The notes under the pieces: generated by a model
What the model was told of the DNA's origin: nothing
What the model saw: only the letters and a program-made list of their open reading frames with translations
Database searches by the model: none
Part shown: in pieces, positions 25,332 through 36,130 of the stretch
Layout of the letters: every line of letters starts with the position of its first letter
Numbering within the stretch: position 1 is the first letter of the stretch
Origin: Halomonas ventosae
GTDB lineage: Bacteria; Pseudomonadota; Gammaproteobacteria; Pseudomonadales; Halomonadaceae
DNA length: 64,000 bases
Assembly: GCF_004361885.1 (NCBI RefSeq)
Contig: NZ_SNWH01000009.1
Coordinates: 1 to 64,000 of the forward strand
Direction: 5' to 3'
Translations under genes and position numbers: made by a program

Positions 25332-28300
25332 TCAATCGCCTACCGGCGGCGGGGCCAGCACCTCGCGTGCGCCATTGGTGCCCATGGTCGAGACCACGCC
25401 GGCCATCTCCATGGATTCGACCAAACGCGCCGCCCGGTTGTAGCCGATCTTGAAGCGGCGTTGAACCGCCGAGATGGAGGCGCGGCGACTCTCGGTGACG
25501 AAGGCCACCGCCTCATCGTAGAGGGCATCCTGCTCGGCGTCGTCGCCCCCGGCGCCCTCGGCCTCCAGGCCGGTAAGGGCCTCGGCGGAGACGCCGCCGG
25601 AGAGGATCTCGTCGATGTACTCAGGCTCACCACGCCGCTTCCAGTCTTCGACCACCCGATGCACCTCGTCGTCATCGACGAAGGCCCCATGGACACGGGT
25701 CGGCATGCCGGACCCGGCCGGCAGGTAGAGCATGTCGCCGTGGCCGAGCAGGTTCTCGGCGCCGCCCTGGTCAAGGATAGTGCGCGAATCGATCCGAGAC
25801 GACACCTGAAAGGCCATGCGAGTGGGAATATTGGCCTTGATCAGGCCGGTGACCACATCAACCGAAGGACGCTGGGTGGCGAGTATCAGGTGGATGCCGG
25901 CGGCCCGGGCCTTCTGGGCCAGCCGCGCGATCAACTCCTCGACCTTCTTGCCGACGATCATGAACATGTCGGCGAACTCGTCGATCACCACCACGATGTA
26001 GGGCAGCTTCTCGAGCACCGGCGGCGACTGGTGCATCTCCCAGGGCTGGGGCTCCCACAGCGGATCGGCCACCCGGGCGCCGGCTCGCTCGGCCTCGTCA
26101 AGCTTGCCGTTGAAGCCGGCGATGTTGCGCACGCCCATGGCCGCCATCAGCTTGTAGCGGCGCTCCATCTCAGCCACACACCAACGCAGCGCGTTGGCGG
26201 CCTCCTTCATATCGGTGACTACCGGTGCCAGCAGATGCGGGATGCCGTCGTAGACCGACAGCTCCAGCATCTTGGGGTCGACCATAATCAGGCGCAGCTC
26301 ATCGGGGGTGGCCTTGAGCAGCATGGAGATCAACATGGCGTTGACCCCCACCGACTTGCCCGAACCAGTGGTACCAGCCACCAGCAGATGGGGCATCTTG
26401 CCGAGGTTGGCCACCACGGGGCCACCGCCGATGTCCTGGCCCAACGCCATGGTGAGCGCCGAGGCCTCCTGCTGGTAACGGTCGGAGTCGATCACCTCGC
26501 GCAGGCGGATCATCGCGCGATGCGGATTGGGGATCTCGATGCCCACGGTGGGCCGGCCTGGGATCACCTCCACCACCCGCACACTCTTGACCATCAGCGA
26601 GCGCGCCAGATCCTTGGCCAGGTTGCTGATCTTGGATACCTTCACCCCAGCTGCCGGCTTGATCTCGAAACGGGTGATCACCGGGCCCGGCCAGGTATCG
26701 ACCACCTCGGCCTTGACGCCGTACTCACGTAGCCGCGTCTCGAGCAGCTCAGCCATCTCGGCCAACTGCTGCTCCGAGTAGTTACGCAGCTGGGGCTGCG
26801 GAGGGGTCAGCAGCCGCAGACTGGGCAGTTCGCCGTCGGGTTCGGGGAGTTCGTCGAGCACCGGCCGCTGGTTCTGCAGGTGCTCCACGGTCCACAGCGC
26901 CGGGCCCTCGGGGTCGTCGGCGGCCTCGCGTCCTTGCTCGACACTCGCTACCGGGGGCATGTCATCCGCCATCGGCGACGGCGGGGCAACCCCCGGATTT
27001 TGATGAGCGGTTGTCGCCTCTCCGTCCCCCCCAGGCTCAGCGATCATCGGCTCAGGGCTCAGGTGCGGTTCGTTCGCTTTGTCGAGTTCCACCCGGTCGG
27101 TCTCCTGCTGCGAGGCCAGCGTCGAATCACGGTGAGCCTTTTGGTGGGGCCTCGGGTGCGGCGAGGCAACCGATGAAGCCCGCGCGTGCGGCACTTCCGC
27201 CTCCCCGTTGGCCTCGGCGCTACCGGAGGAGGTCTCGACGGTCTTGTCGCGGAGGAGCTCATCACCGGTGGCCCGCAGGGCGGAACCCTGCCAGGCCGTC
27301 AGGGGCTCGTCATCATCGGGCAGCAGCGGCTCGGGCACCGTCTCCGGGACCCGCTGGGGGGGCTTGTGGTCGCTATTTTGCGGCTCGCCTTGCGGCTCGT
27401 CAGACACCTCCTCGCCACCCCCCGGCAGGGTGATCGACACCCGCGGTTCCACGGCCTGATGGCTGGCCCGGGCGGTATAGGCCGCCTCGGGCTGCTTGGC
27501 CGAGGGCGTGCGCTCGGGCACTTCCCAAGGAATATCAGTCTCGCCGTCGTTGCCAAACCCCGGCTCGCGCCGAGCGAAAGCTTCCGCGGCCAGCACCGGC
27601 TCGGCCTCGCGACGATGGCCGCTGCCCAGACGCCGCCACCCGCGTGGGCGGGGGCCGGCATCGCTCGAGCTCCCCCCTACTTCTTGCTCATCCTGCTCGG
27701 CGATCGAGCGGTCGCGTTCTTGCTCGACCTGATCGCGGCGCTCGATGCGCCGTTCGCGCACCAGGCCGAAACGATCGGCTACCCAGCGCCATAGCAGCAG
27801 GCTGCAATGACCCAGTTCATCCATCACCGTCAGCCAGGAGAGCCCGGTGAACAGGGGAAAGCCGCACAGCATGGCGGCCGCAGCCAGCAGACCGGTACCG
27901 CCCGTGCCCACCAGGGGCATCAGGGCTCCCACCAGCCCCTCACCAAGGATGCCCCCCGTGGAGTAGGGCAAGGGACTATCAGGCCGGTAGAAGTGCAGCG
28001 CCCCTAGGGTGGTGGAACCCAGCAACAGCAGTACCAGCCCCCCGCAGCGCACCGCCAGGGCGGTGGCATCCCACTCGAAGCGCACCTGCCGTGAACGGAT
28101 CAGCCACCAGGCGGCGAACCCCAGCATGCCGGGCCACCATAGCGCACTGACCCCGAACAGCGAGTAGAGCACGTCGGCGAGCCAGGCCCCGATCGGACCC
28201 ATCCAGTTGGCCACTTCGGTTTCGGGGCCGCTGCGCGACCAGCCGGGATCTTCGGCACGAAAGCTGTAGAGCGCCAGCAGCAGGAACACACAGGCGGCCA

Positions 28301-28421
28301 GCAGCACAATCACCACACCCTCTCGCGCCGCGCCCTGCAGCCGCAGGCCAAAGCGTTTCGCCGTTTCCCTGGCATTCGCCGCCGTCATCCGACGTGACGA
28401 GGTCGTCTTCTTGACACTCAA
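25332..28421 (-). CDS. ftsK: DNA translocase FtsK
   Basis: Septal DNA pump coordinating chromosome segregation with division and activating XerCD at dif. In 1029 residues: four transmembrane helices within about 35-215, a low-complexity acidic/proline-rich linker to about 530, then the RecA-like motor with Walker A GTTGSGKS (about 680) and Walker [14 protein letters not shown], and a C-terminal winged-helix gamma domain ([31 protein letters not shown], shown by position about 965-995) that reads KOPS. The linker is intermediate in length between Pseudomonas and E. coli FtsK. Divergent from aat. Confidence 0.96.
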   Translation of the reverse strand: MSVKKTTSSRRMTAANARETAKRFGLRLQGAAREGVVIVLLAACVFLLLALYSFRAEDPGWSRSGPETEVANWMGPIGAWLADVLYSLFGVSALWWPGMLGFAAWWLIRSRQVRFEWDATALAVRCGGLVLLLLGSTTLGALHFYRPDSPLPYSTGGILGEGLVGALMPLVGTGGTGLLAAAAMLCGFPLFTGLSWLTVMDELGHCSLLLWRWVADRFGLVRERRIERRDQVEQERDRSIAEQDEQEVGGSSSDAGPRPRGWRRLGSGHRREAEPVLAAEAFARREPGFGNDGETDIPWEVPERTPSAKQPEAAYTARASHQAVEPRVSITLPGGGEEVSDEPQGEPQNSDHKPPQRVPETVPEPLLPDDDEPLTAWQGSALRATGDELLRDKTVETSSGSAEANGEAEVPHARASSVASPHPRPHQKAHRDSTLASQQETDRVELDKANEPHLSPEPMIAEPGGDGEATTAHQNPGVAPPSPMADDMPPVASVEQGREAADDPEGPALWTVEHLQNQRPVLDELPEPDGELPSLRLLTPPQPQLRNYSEQQLAEMAELLETRLREYGVKAEVVDTWPGPVITRFEIKPAAGVKVSKISNLAKDLARSLMVKSVRVVEVIPGRPTVGIEIPNPHRAMIRLREVIDSDRYQQEASALTMALGQDIGGGPVVANLGKMPHLLVAGTTGSGKSVGVNAMLISMLLKATPDELRLIMVDPKMLELSVYDGIPHLLAPVVTDMKEAANALRWCVAEMERRYKLMAAMGVRNIAGFNGKLDEAERAGARVADPLWEPQPWEMHQSPPVLEKLPYIVVVIDEFADMFMIVGKKVEELIARLAQKARAAGIHLILATQRPSVDVVTGLIKANIPTRMAFQVSSRIDSRTILDQGGAENLLGHGDMLYLPAGSGMPTRVHGAFVDDDEVHRVVEDWKRRGEPEYIDEILSGGVSAEALTGLEAEGAGGDDAEQDALYDEAVAFVTESRRASISAVQRRFKIGYNRAARLVESMEMAGVVSTMGTNGAREVLAPPPVGD

Positions 28422-28573
28422 GCGGCCATCCTCCTTGCGCCAACATGGCGTCTTGCGGATTCACGGAGTTCAATCATACCGAGCAACTGCTCACCATCAC
28501 AGGGGCCCCTGCCTTGAGCCATCGGCTAACGCGCGGCAGACTGTGCGGGTCGACAATAAGGAAAACGCGCTCC

Positions 28574-29308
28574 ATGCTGCCTTGGCTCCCTGAACGCCCG
28601 GTGGGCTTCCCGCCTGTCGCCACTGCCCTGCGCGATCCCGACGGTCTGCTGGCCGCCGGCGGCGCATTGACCCCGGAATGGCTACTGGCCGCCTATCGAC
28701 GCGGCATCTTTCCCTGGTTCAGCGATGGTCAACCCGTGCTGTGGTGGAGCCCGGACCCGCGTATGGTGCTGTTCCCCAAGGAGATCCGGGTGCGCCGCAG
28801 CCTCGCCAAGCGGCTGCGCAATGGCGGCTTTCGGGTCACCGCCAACCGCGCCTTCGCCCAGGTAGTAGCGTCATGCGCCGCTCCCCGCGCGGGCCAGCCC
28901 GGCACCTGGATCACCGACGAGATGCGCGCGGCCTACGAGCGTCTGCATCGACTCGGCGCGGCCCATTCGGTGGAAGTTTGGCGAAGCGACAAATTGGTGG
29001 GAGGGCTCTACGGCGTGGCCATGGGCCCGGTGTTCTTCGGCGAGTCGATGTTCTCTCGGCAGGCAGATGCCTCGAAGGTGGCCCTAGTGCATCTGGCACA
29101 CGCCATGTCCGCCGGTGGCGGCCGGCTGATCGATTGCCAGATGCATACCATGCATCTGGCCAGCCTGGGAGCCCGGGACATCGCCCGCAGCGAGTTCATC
29201 GGCTATCTTGAACAGTGGCTGGGCGATGCCGGCAGTGGCCGCCGGAAGACGCTCGAAGGCGCGCTGGCACCGACCTGGAACGTCGGTGCCAGCGAGACCC
29301 CTGCCTGA
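28574..29308 (+). CDS. aat: Leucyl/phenylalanyl-tRNA-protein transferase
   Basis: Transfers Leu or Phe from aminoacyl-tRNA to proteins with N-terminal Lys/Arg, creating primary N-degrons for ClpAP. The 244-residue protein has the family pattern: GLLAAGGALTPEWLLAAYR, GIFPWF near residue 45, WWSPDPRMVLFP, TWITDEM and FFGESMFSR, SKVAL, LIDCQMHT-HLASLGAR. ATG 28574 follows AATAAGGAAAA; the frame is open from 28445 without conservation. First gene of the aat-bpt-infA run. Confidence 0.96.
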   Translation: MLPWLPERPVGFPPVATALRDPDGLLAAGGALTPEWLLAAYRRGIFPWFSDGQPVLWWSPDPRMVLFPKEIRVRRSLAKRLRNGGFRVTANRAFAQVVASCAAPRAGQPGTWITDEMRAAYERLHRLGAAHSVEVWRSDKLVGGLYGVAMGPVFFGESMFSRQADASKVALVHLAHAMSAGGGRLIDCQMHTMHLASLGARDIARSEFIGYLEQWLGDAGSGRRKTLEGALAPTWNVGASETPA

Positions 29309-29330
29309 CCAGGCCACCGATTCAGAGGAG

Positions 29331-30077
29331 ATGGCAGCTTTGAGCAGCAACGCACCCGGGCAGCCAGTCAGGGATCTGCGCTTCTTCCTGACCGTGCCGC
29401 ATGCCTGTAGCTACCTGGCGGGATGCGAAGCGACCACCCTGTTCCTTGATCCTCAGGAGTCGCCGAGACAAAGCGTCTACGATGCCCTGGCGCTGCTTGG
29501 TTTTCGTCGCAGCGGCCGACACCTCTATCGCCCCCACTGCGATACCTGCAGTGCCTGCATCTCGGTACGCATCCCGGTAGACGAGTTCGCGCCGAGTCGC
29601 ACCCAGCGCAAGCTGGCTAATCGCAATGCCGACTTGACGCTGAAGGTGCGTCCAGCCCTCTTCGACCCTGAGCACTATGCGCTCTATGCCGACTATGTGC
29701 GGACCCGCCACGCCGACGGCGACATGTATCCGCCCAGTCATGAGCAGTACCGCACCTTCCTCACTCTCGACCAGCCCTACGCTCAACTGCTGGAGTTCCG
29801 GCTTGACGGACGTCTGGTGGCCGTCTCCGCCTTCGATCAGCTCGAGCGCGGTCTATCGGCCATCTATACCTTCTTCGATCCCGCCCCGGAACTGGAGCGT
29901 CGTTCGTTGGGCACCTTTGCGGTTCTCGCGCTTATCCAGCGCGCCCGAGACCAAGGGCTGTCGCACGTCTATCTAGGTTACTGGATCCGCGAATGCCGCA
30001 AGATGGCCTATAAGCAGTTTTTCCAGCCACTGGAGATGCTCGACGGCCGCCGCTGGCGACGCATGATCACCCTGTAA
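29331..30077 (+). CDS. bpt: Aspartate/glutamate leucyltransferase (Bpt)
   Basis: Bpt adds Leu to proteins with N-terminal Asp or Glu; in bacteria lacking eukaryotic-type Ate1 it extends the N-end rule to acidic residues. The 248-residue protein matches the family: LRFFLTVPHACSYLAG, CDTCSACISVRIPV with the conserved Cys cluster, MYPPS, YTFFDP and LGYWIRECRKMAYK near the C-terminus. Start ATG 29331 is preceded by CAGAGGAG, 22 bases after aat. E. coli lacks this gene, so having Aat and Bpt together widens the N-degron repertoire here. Confidence 0.95.
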   Translation: MAALSSNAPGQPVRDLRFFLTVPHACSYLAGCEATTLFLDPQESPRQSVYDALALLGFRRSGRHLYRPHCDTCSACISVRIPVDEFAPSRTQRKLANRNADLTLKVRPALFDPEHYALYADYVRTRHADGDMYPPSHEQYRTFLTLDQPYAQLLEFRLDGRLVAVSAFDQLERGLSAIYTFFDPAPELERRSLGTFAVLALIQRARDQGLSHVYLGYWIRECRKMAYKQFFQPLEMLDGRRWRRMITL

Positions 30078-30104
30078 GCGGGCCGATGAGCGGGTTTCTT
30101 TGCC

Positions 30105-30133
30105 TTGACGTGCGGCATGCGGCACAATATCGC
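30105..30133 (+). promoter_or_regulatory. Candidate infA promoter
   Basis: TTGACG and TATCGC are separated by 17 bases, about 85 bases upstream of the infA start. This would give infA its own transcript in addition to readthrough from aat-bpt. Confidence 0.45.
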
Positions 30134-30216
30134 GCTATCCTGTCGGCACGCACGGGCCGTTCTGGCCAAGACGGCGTGGCGACAACTTTTGTCATCATCA
30201 GCGAGGAACCGCCTAT

Positions 30217-30435
30217 ATGGCACGTGAAGACCATATCGAGATGGAAGGCGTCGTCGTCGATACCCTTCCCAATACCATGTTCCGCGTCGAGCTAGAGAAC
30301 GGCCACGTGGTCACCGCCCATATCTCGGGCAAGATGCGCAAGCACTACATCCGCATCCTCACCGGCGATAAGGTCAAGGTCGAGCTGACCCCCTACGACC
30401 TGTCCAAGGGCCGCATCGTCTACCGCGCCCGCTGA
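30217..30435 (+). CDS. infA: Translation initiation factor IF-1
   Basis: A 72-residue OB-fold factor that occupies the ribosomal A site during initiation. [19 protein letters not shown], then [21 protein letters not shown] and [11 protein letters not shown] are family-typical over the full length. It lies 139 bases after bpt with a candidate promoter in the gap; the aat-(bpt)-infA-clpA order is conserved in gammaproteobacteria. Confidence 0.97.
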   Translation: MAREDHIEMEGVVVDTLPNTMFRVELENGHVVTAHISGKMRKHYIRILTGDKVKVELTPYDLSKGRIVYRAR

Positions 30436-30526
30436 CAGCGGCCGGGCATGCCACGGCACCCGCACCTGCTCGAGCGACGGCCTCCCCTGCGTCCGTCGTT
30501 CCTCACTGCCACGCCTGAACGAACAA

Positions 30527-30548
30527 CGCCCCGTCCGTAGACAGGGCG
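30527..30548 (-). terminator. Likely terminator of clpA
   Basis: On the minus strand GCCCTGTC-tacg-GACGGGGC forms an 8-bp stem followed by GTTGTTC, 29 bases after the clpA stop. Moderate T-run only. Confidence 0.6.
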
Positions 30549-30576
30549 CTGTGAGAGGGTGGTTGACTGACACCCA

Positions 30577-32853
30577 TCAGGGCGCGTCGGCCAGCTCCGA
30601 CTCCGTGGAGAGGTGGAGCTCGCCATCCTCCACGCTGACATGCACCACGCCGCCATGCTCGGACAACTCGCCGAACAGGATCATCTCGGCCAGCGGCTTC
30701 TTGAGCTTCTCCTGAATCAGCCGAGCCATCGGGCGCGCGCCCATGTCGGGATCGTAGCCCTTCTCGGCCAGCCAATCCCGGGCGGACTCGTCCACGTCGA
30801 GCTGGACCCGCTTCTCGTCGAGTTGCGCCTGCAGCTCGACCAGGAACTTGTCCACCACGCTGCGTACCACTGACGTGGGCAGGGCGTGGAACTGAATGAT
30901 GCCGTCCAGGCGGTTGCGGAACTCCGGCGAGAAGGTCTTGCGGATCACCTCCATGGCGTCCGTGGAGTGATCCTGGGTCTGGAAGCCGATAGAGCGCCGC
31001 GTGGCCTGCTCGACCCCGGCGTTGGAGGTCATGATCAGGATCACGTGACGGAAGTCCGCCTCGCGGCCGTTGTTGTCGGTGAGACGACCGTGATCCATGA
31101 CCTGCAGCAGCAGGTTGAAAACCTCGGGATGCGCCTTCTCGATCTCGTCGAGCAGCAGCACGCAGTGGGGCTGCTTGGTGATCGCCTCGGTCAGCAGGCC
31201 ACCCTGGTCATAGCCGACATAGCCGGGAGGCGCACCGATCAGCCGTGACACGGTATGACGCTCCATGTACTCGGACATATCAAAGCGCACCAGCTCGATG
31301 CCCATGATGTGGGCCAATTGCCGAGCCACCTCGGTCTTACCGACCCCGGTCGGACCAGCGAACAGGAAGCTACCCACCGGCTTGTCCGGGGCCTTGAGCC
31401 CGGCCCGCGATAGCTTGATCGCTGCGGCGAGGCCGTCGATGGCCTCATCCTGCCCGAATACCAGCATCTTCAGGTCGCGATCGATGTTGGCCAGAAGCTT
31501 GCGGTCGGAACTGGAGACGCTCTTGGGCGGGATCCGCGCGATGGAGGCTACCACTGCCTCGACCTGGTCGACGTCAATGGTATCCGCACGCACTTCCGGC
31601 GGCAGCAGCCGCTGGTGGGCGCCGGCCTCGTCGATCACGTCGATGGCCTTATCGGGCAGGTGGCGGTCGTTGATGTAGCGGTCCGACAGCCTGGCCGCGC
31701 TCTCCAGGGCTGCATCGGTGTACTTCAACTGATGATGCTCCTCGAAGCGCGAGCGCAGCCCCTTGAGGATGCGGGTGGTGTCCTCCACCGAAGGCGCCAT
31801 GACGTCGACCTTCTGGAAACGTCGCGCCAGGGCGCGATCCTTCTCGAAGATGCCACGATACTCCTGGAAGGTGGTAGAGCCGATGCAACGCAGCTCTCCC
31901 GAGGAGAGCAGCGGCTTGAGCAGATTGGAGGCATCCATCACCCCACCCGAGGCGGCACCTGCTCCGATCACGGTATGAATCTCGTCGATGAACAGGATGG
32001 CATTGGGTTGCTTGCGCAGCTCTGCCAGCAGGTTCTTGAGCCGCTTCTCGAAGTCACCGCGGTACTTGGTACCGGCGAGCAGCGCGCCCATGTCCAGCGA
32101 GTAGACCACCGCATCGCCGATCACCTCGGGCACATCCTCCTCGACGACGCGCTTGGCCAGGCCCTCGGCGATGGCGGTCTTGCCCACGCCGGCCTCACCG
32201 ACCAGCAGCGGGTTGTTCTTGCGCCGGCGAGCCAGGATCTGTACCACCCGCTCGAGTTCATGCTCGCGGCCGATCAACGGATCGATCTTGCCCAGCCGCG
32301 CCTGCTCATTGAGGTTGGTGGCATAGCTAGTCAGCGGATTGGAGCCGGTCTCGGCACCGCCCTCCTCGGCATCCTCGGCCTCCGGCGAGGGCGACGACTG
32401 GCTCTGGCCGTGACCGGCCACCTTGGAGATGCCGTGGGCGATGTAGTTGACGGCATCCACCCGGGCGACGTTCTGCTGCTTGAGGAAGTAGACCGCCTGG
32501 CTCTCCTGCTCGGAAAAGATGGCGACCAGCACATTGGCACCGGTGACCTCGCTCTTGCCCGAGGACTGGACATGGAAGACGGCACGCTGGAGCACGCGCT
32601 GGAAGCCCAGGGTCGGCTGTGTCTCTCGGTCCGACTGATCATCGGGGATCAGCGGCGTGGTGGAATTGATGAAATCCTGCAGGTCGGACCGCAGCTTGTC
32701 GAGGTTGGCCCCGCAGGCACGCAGCACATCCGCCGCCGAGGCGTTATCAAGCAGCGCCAGTAGCAGGTGTTCAACGGTCATGAACTCGTGGCGCTTGGAG
32801 CGGGCCACGGTGAAGGCCGTGTTCAGGGTCAGTTCAAGTTCTTTACTCAGCAT
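30577..32853 (-). CDS. clpA: ATP-dependent Clp protease ATP-binding subunit ClpA
   Basis: Hexameric unfoldase that feeds ClpP. The 758 residues match E. coli ClpA. The N-domain (1-140) binds ClpS; a Ser/Glu-rich linker (about 145-172) follows; D1 has Walker A GEAGVGKT (219-226); D2 has GPTGVGKTE (about 496). Between D2 Walker motifs the [14 protein letters not shown] pore loop is clear. A ClpP-docking IGF/L-type loop lies in the D2 domain. clpS is encoded 138 bases upstream. ClpP is not in this window. Confidence 0.97.
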   Translation of the reverse strand: MLSKELELTLNTAFTVARSKRHEFMTVEHLLLALLDNASAADVLRACGANLDKLRSDLQDFINSTTPLIPDDQSDRETQPTLGFQRVLQRAVFHVQSSGKSEVTGANVLVAIFSEQESQAVYFLKQQNVARVDAVNYIAHGISKVAGHGQSQSSPSPEAEDAEEGGAETGSNPLTSYATNLNEQARLGKIDPLIGREHELERVVQILARRRKNNPLLVGEAGVGKTAIAEGLAKRVVEEDVPEVIGDAVVYSLDMGALLAGTKYRGDFEKRLKNLLAELRKQPNAILFIDEIHTVIGAGAASGGVMDASNLLKPLLSSGELRCIGSTTFQEYRGIFEKDRALARRFQKVDVMAPSVEDTTRILKGLRSRFEEHHQLKYTDAALESAARLSDRYINDRHLPDKAIDVIDEAGAHQRLLPPEVRADTIDVDQVEAVVASIARIPPKSVSSSDRKLLANIDRDLKMLVFGQDEAIDGLAAAIKLSRAGLKAPDKPVGSFLFAGPTGVGKTEVARQLAHIMGIELVRFDMSEYMERHTVSRLIGAPPGYVGYDQGGLLTEAITKQPHCVLLLDEIEKAHPEVFNLLLQVMDHGRLTDNNGREADFRHVILIMTSNAGVEQATRRSIGFQTQDHSTDAMEVIRKTFSPEFRNRLDGIIQFHALPTSVVRSVVDKFLVELQAQLDEKRVQLDVDESARDWLAEKGYDPDMGARPMARLIQEKLKKPLAEMILFGELSEHGGVVHVSVEDGELHLSTESELADAP

Positions 32854-32991
32854 GGCAGTCCCCTTCTTCGCCGACCAGAGCTTCGCGTCGGATCATTCGT
32901 GGTCCGGCATCATCAACATCGGGTGCAAACGGTAGCGTTGCAAGCCTGCCTTCAACGCAAGACCGTCGCTGCCCCTCCTCGACCATGCCGC

Positions 32992-33357
32992 TCAGTCCGC
33001 TGCCTCGATGTCGCACAGCAACGGATGCTGACACTCTCTTGCATATTGATTGACCTGATGGCATTTGGTTTCCGCGATATCGCGGGTAAAGACCCCACAG
33101 GCGGCCTTTCCCCGGGTATGCACGGTCAGCATCACCTGTACCGCGGTCTCGCTGTCCATGTGGAAGAAGGTCTGCAGCACTTCGACCACAAACTCCATGG
33201 GGGTGAAGTCATCGTTATGCAACACCACCTTGTACAGAGGAGGATGCGCCACTTTGGGATCGGCCTGTTGCACCGACAGGTCGCCATCGTCCTGTTCATG
33301 GCCAGACTCATGACCAGATGGCCGGGTCACGCCCCCCAGCGGAGACCCGATGGCCAT
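32992..33357 (-). CDS. clpS: ATP-dependent Clp protease adaptor ClpS
   Basis: ClpS binds N-degron substrates and hands them to ClpA. Core motifs are [26 protein letters not shown] (from about residue 41 of this start), [24 protein letters not shown] with the HxxGK step, and [10 protein letters not shown]. The start is uncertain: ATG 33357 gives 121 residues; ATG 33390 ([10 protein letters not shown]) and 33438 are also in frame, none with a strong ribosome binding site. The extra N-terminal tail is polar and not conserved in type. It lies directly upstream of clpA. Confidence 0.93.
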   Translation of the reverse strand: MAIGSPLGGVTRPSGHESGHEQDDGDLSVQQADPKVAHPPLYKVVLHNDDFTPMEFVVEVLQTFFHMDSETAVQVMLTVHTRGKAACGVFTRDIAETKCHQVNQYARECQHPLLCDIEAAD

Positions 33358-33507
33358 TCGCCACGCCACTTCATCGTCTCTACTGAACATAAGCGCCACT
33401 ATCCATCTCGACAAGTCGGGTAACGGTGGATGCATCAACCCCGCTTTGACGCCACCGGGTCGAAAGGGTTCACCGTCGGTGTTCGATCATAGGACATCTC
33501 AACGCAA

Positions 33508-33541
33508 GGGCCCCCGCCGCCGGGTGGCGGACGGGGGCCCG
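33508..33541 (-). terminator. Terminator of icd
   Basis: GGGCCCCCG(tccgcc)/(ggcggc)GGGGGCCC is a very GC-rich hairpin 17 bases after the icd stop on the minus strand, with little T-run. Confidence 0.65.
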
Positions 33542-33557
33542 GTTCCAGCGTCGTGAC

Positions 33558-34814
33558 TTACATGTTGTCGGCGATGGCCTGACCGAACTCGGAGCACTTG
33601 AGCAGCTTGGCATCGTCCATCACGCGGTGGAAGTCGTAGGTCACCTCGCCCCGGGAGATGGCCTTCTCCACGCCCTTGAGCACCAGATCGGCGGCCTCGA
33701 CCCAGCCCATGTGGCGCAGCATCATCTCCGCAGAGAGAATTAGCGAACCCGGGTTGACCTTGTCCTGACCGGCATACTTGGGTGCCGTACCGTGAGTGGC
33801 CTCAAACATGGCCACAGTATCGGAGAGATTGGCACCTGGCGCGATGCCGATGCCGCCCACCTCGGCCGCCAGGGCGTCGGAGAGGTAGTCACCGTTAAGG
33901 TTCAGGGTGGCGATGACGTCGTACTCAGCCGGACGCAGCAGGATCTGCTGGAGCATGGCATCGGCGATGACGTCCTTGATGACGATATCCTTGCCGTTGT
34001 TGGGATTCTTCATGGTCATCCAGGGGCCGCCATCGAGCAGCTCCGCGCCGAACTCCTGCTTGGCGAGTTCGTAGCCCCAGTCCTTAAAGGACCCCTCGGT
34101 GAACTTCATGATGTTACCCTTATGCACCAGGGTCAGCGACTCGCGGTCGTTGTCGATCGTGTACTGCAGGGCCTTGCGCACCAGACGCTTGGTGCCCTCG
34201 ACGGAGACCGGCTTGACACCGATGCCGCAGTTCTCGGGGAAGCGAATGTTCTGGACCCCCATCTCCTCGCGCAGGAACTTGATGACCTTGTCCGCTTCCG
34301 GAGTGCCGGCCTTCCACTCGATGCCGGCATAGATGTCCTCGGAGTTCTCGCGGAAGATCACCATGTCCACGTCGTCCGGCTTCTTGACCGGGCTCGGGAC
34401 GCCCTCGAACCAGCGAACCGGGCGCTGACAGACATAGAGATCGAGTTTCTGACGCAGGGCGACGTTCAGGGAGCGGATACCACCGCCCACCGGGGTGGTC
34501 AGCGGACCCTTGATCGACACGACATAGTCCTTGACTGCCTCCAGCGTCTCCTCCGGTAGCCAGGTGTCGGCGTCATAAACCTGAGTGGCCTTCTCGCCGG
34601 CGTAGACCTCCATCCAGTGGATCTTGCGCTCGCCGTTATAGGCCTTCTGAACGGCGGAATCGATGGCGATCTTCATGGCCGGCGTCACGTCGACGCCGAT
34701 ACCGTCACCCTCGATGAATGGGATGATCGGCTCATTCGGCACATTCAGGGTGTTATCGGCGTTGACGGTGATCTTCTGGCCGCCATCGGGCAGGACGATT
34801 TTCTGGAAACCCAT
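33558..34814 (-). CDS. icd: NADP-dependent isocitrate dehydrogenase
   Basis: TCA-cycle enzyme oxidising isocitrate to 2-oxoglutarate. The 418 residues match E. coli Icd (416). Substrate/phosphorylation motif [13 protein letters not shown] places the regulatory Ser at S115; [15 protein letters not shown], Asp ligands near 285-310, and [17 protein letters not shown] (NADP-type adenosine loop) are present. AGGGGAG precedes the start; a TATACT -10-like box lies about 40 bases upstream. If AceK exists in this genome, S115 would set flux between Icd and AceA (41361); that is inference. Confidence 0.97.
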   Translation of the reverse strand: MGFQKIVLPDGGQKITVNADNTLNVPNEPIIPFIEGDGIGVDVTPAMKIAIDSAVQKAYNGERKIHWMEVYAGEKATQVYDADTWLPEETLEAVKDYVVSIKGPLTTPVGGGIRSLNVALRQKLDLYVCQRPVRWFEGVPSPVKKPDDVDMVIFRENSEDIYAGIEWKAGTPEADKVIKFLREEMGVQNIRFPENCGIGVKPVSVEGTKRLVRKALQYTIDNDRESLTLVHKGNIMKFTEGSFKDWGYELAKQEFGAELLDGGPWMTMKNPNNGKDIVIKDVIADAMLQQILLRPAEYDVIATLNLNGDYLSDALAAEVGGIGIAPGANLSDTVAMFEATHGTAPKYAGQDKVNPGSLILSAEMMLRHMGWVEAADLVLKGVEKAISRGEVTYDFHRVMDDAKLLKCSEFGQAIADNM

Positions 34815-34932
34815 TGAGAACTCCCCTGTCTGATCTGTTCAGTGGAGCGCGGAGTATAGCATTCACCCGTCGGATCGGAGTAGGCTTGCAACCCGATTTG
34901 TCGACAATCCATGGTAGCAAGACCTTGGTCGA

Positions 34933-35547
34933 ATGAGTGCCCTATACCTGTTGCACAAGCCTTATCGCATGCTCTCCCAGTTCACCGACCGCAAGGTCCC
35001 GAACGGAGAGCGTCGTGCCACTCTGGCCGACGTGCTCGACGTGCCCGATATCTACCCGGCAGGCCGACTCGACCATGACTCCGAGGGGCTACTGCTGCTC
35101 AGTGCCGACGGCGAGCTGATCCATCGCATCAGCGACCCCCGCCACAAGCAGCCCAAGACCTACCGCATCCAGGTGGAGGGAAAGCCGGACGACGCTGCCC
35201 TGCAGGCACTACGCAACGGCGTGGCACTCAAGGACGGCATGACCCGGCCGGCCAAGGTGCGCCGCCTGACGTCAAGCGACCTGCCCGAGCGCGACCCGCC
35301 CGTGGATAACCGCCGCCACCCGCGCACCACCTGGCTGGAGCTGATCATCAGCGAGGGGCGCAATCGGCAGGTGCGTCGCATGACCGCCCATGTCGGCCAC
35401 CCCACCTTAAGGCTGGTGCGGGTGGCCATCGGCCCCTGGTGCCTGGCTGGGCTGGCCCCCGGCGAGTGGCGACGCGAAACCCTGCACGCCCCGCGCAGGC
35501 CGCCGGCAGGCGCGAGCCGGTGTCGAGCGAGAGGAGACCGCCGATGA
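34933..35547 (+). CDS. rluE: 23S rRNA pseudouridine(2457) synthase RluE
   Basis: RsuA/RluB/E/F-family synthase lacking an S4 domain, making pseudouridine 2457 in 23S rRNA. In 204 residues: LLHKPYRMLSQFTD, the catalytic D47 in AGRLDHDSEGLLLLS, KTYRIQVEGKP and GRNRQVRRMTAHVGHPTLRLVR. The C-terminal tail is basic. Its stop overlaps the nudJ start (ATGA). First gene of rluE-nudJ-mnmA-hflD-purB, the same order as in E. coli. Confidence 0.93.
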   Translation: MSALYLLHKPYRMLSQFTDRKVPNGERRATLADVLDVPDIYPAGRLDHDSEGLLLLSADGELIHRISDPRHKQPKTYRIQVEGKPDDAALQALRNGVALKDGMTRPAKVRRLTSSDLPERDPPVDNRRHPRTTWLELIISEGRNRQVRRMTAHVGHPTLRLVRVAIGPWCLAGLAPGEWRRETLHAPRRPPAGASRCRARGDRR

Positions 35548-35993
35548 GCCGTTGGCAACCCTACATCAGCGTGGCCACCGTGGTGGAGCGGGCCGGACGC
35601 TTCCTGATGGTGGAAGAACGCCCTGGCGGAAACGAGACCCTCTTCAACCAGCCCGCAGGCCATCTGGAGCCCGGCGAACGCATCCGCGAGGCCGCACTGC
35701 GCGAGCTGCGCGAGGAGACTGCCTGGCAGGTCGGCATCACCGACTACCTGGGCCTGTATGTCTACCGCACACCGGATGGCCTGACCTTCCACAGCCACGG
35801 CTTCTTCGGCATGGCCCTGGCCTACCTGGGCAGTGCGCTCGACCCGGCCATCCTCGCCGTGCACTGGCTGACCTTTGACGAGCTAGAGTCGCTAGACCGC
35901 CAGGGGCGACTGAGAAGCCCGCTGGTGATGCGTCGTGTCCGCGACGCCCTGGCGAACCGCTTCTACCCCATGGACGTAATTCACGAGCGCTGA
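35544..35993 (+). CDS. nudJ: NUDIX phosphatase NudJ
   Basis: A 149-residue Nudix hydrolase; E. coli NudJ removes phosphate from HMP-pyrophosphate and nucleoside di/triphosphates. The Nudix box runs G39-x5-E45-x7-R53-E54-L55-x-E57-E58, with Ala60 where Gly is usual. MSRWQPYISVATVVE is NudJ-typical. ATG 35544 overlaps the rluE stop; an upstream in-frame ATG (35439) lies inside rluE. Confidence 0.92.
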   Translation: MSRWQPYISVATVVERAGRFLMVEERPGGNETLFNQPAGHLEPGERIREAALRELREETAWQVGITDYLGLYVYRTPDGLTFHSHGFFGMALAYLGSALDPAILAVHWLTFDELESLDRQGRLRSPLVMRRVRDALANRFYPMDVIHER

Positions 35994-36040
35994 GCGGCCA
36001 AGCCGAGGCCCAAGTAGAAACACACAGAAAGAAAAACAAC

Positions 36041-36071
36041 GAGCCGCTTGCTCCTTGCAACTTGGCGGCTC
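36041..36071. repeat. Inverted repeat in the nudJ-mnmA gap
   Basis: GAGCCGC (36041-36047) and GCGGCTC (36065-36071) flank TTGCTCCTTGCAACTTG, which on the other strand reads CAAGTTGCAAGGAGCAA, sharing the AGCAAGG-type unit of the repeat at 40484. It lies in the only sizeable gap of this operon and could act as a weak terminator or RNA-stability hairpin. Confidence 0.55.
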
Positions 36072-36086
36072 GCCGCTTGTGTCATG

Positions 36087-36092
36087 TATAAT
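36087..36092 (+). promoter_or_regulatory. Possible mnmA promoter -10 element
   Basis: A perfect TATAAT within GTCATGTATAATCTTCG lies 39 bases upstream of the mnmA start. The best -35 candidate, TTGGCG at 36062-36067, is 19 bases away, so the promoter is plausible but suboptimal. Confidence 0.45.
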
Positions 36093-36130
36093 CTTCGACC
36101 ATTTGAGCCACACCCGATTCGAGAGCGCCC

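Noticed and set aside
25311..26732. 473-residue + strand open frame
   Set aside because: Antisense to the FtsK motor domain; His/Gly-rich shadow without domain signal.
34898..34907. 10-bp palindrome TTGTCGACAA between icd and rluE as an operator
   Set aside because: Too short and common to support a site; no second copy or known regulator consensus seen nearby.
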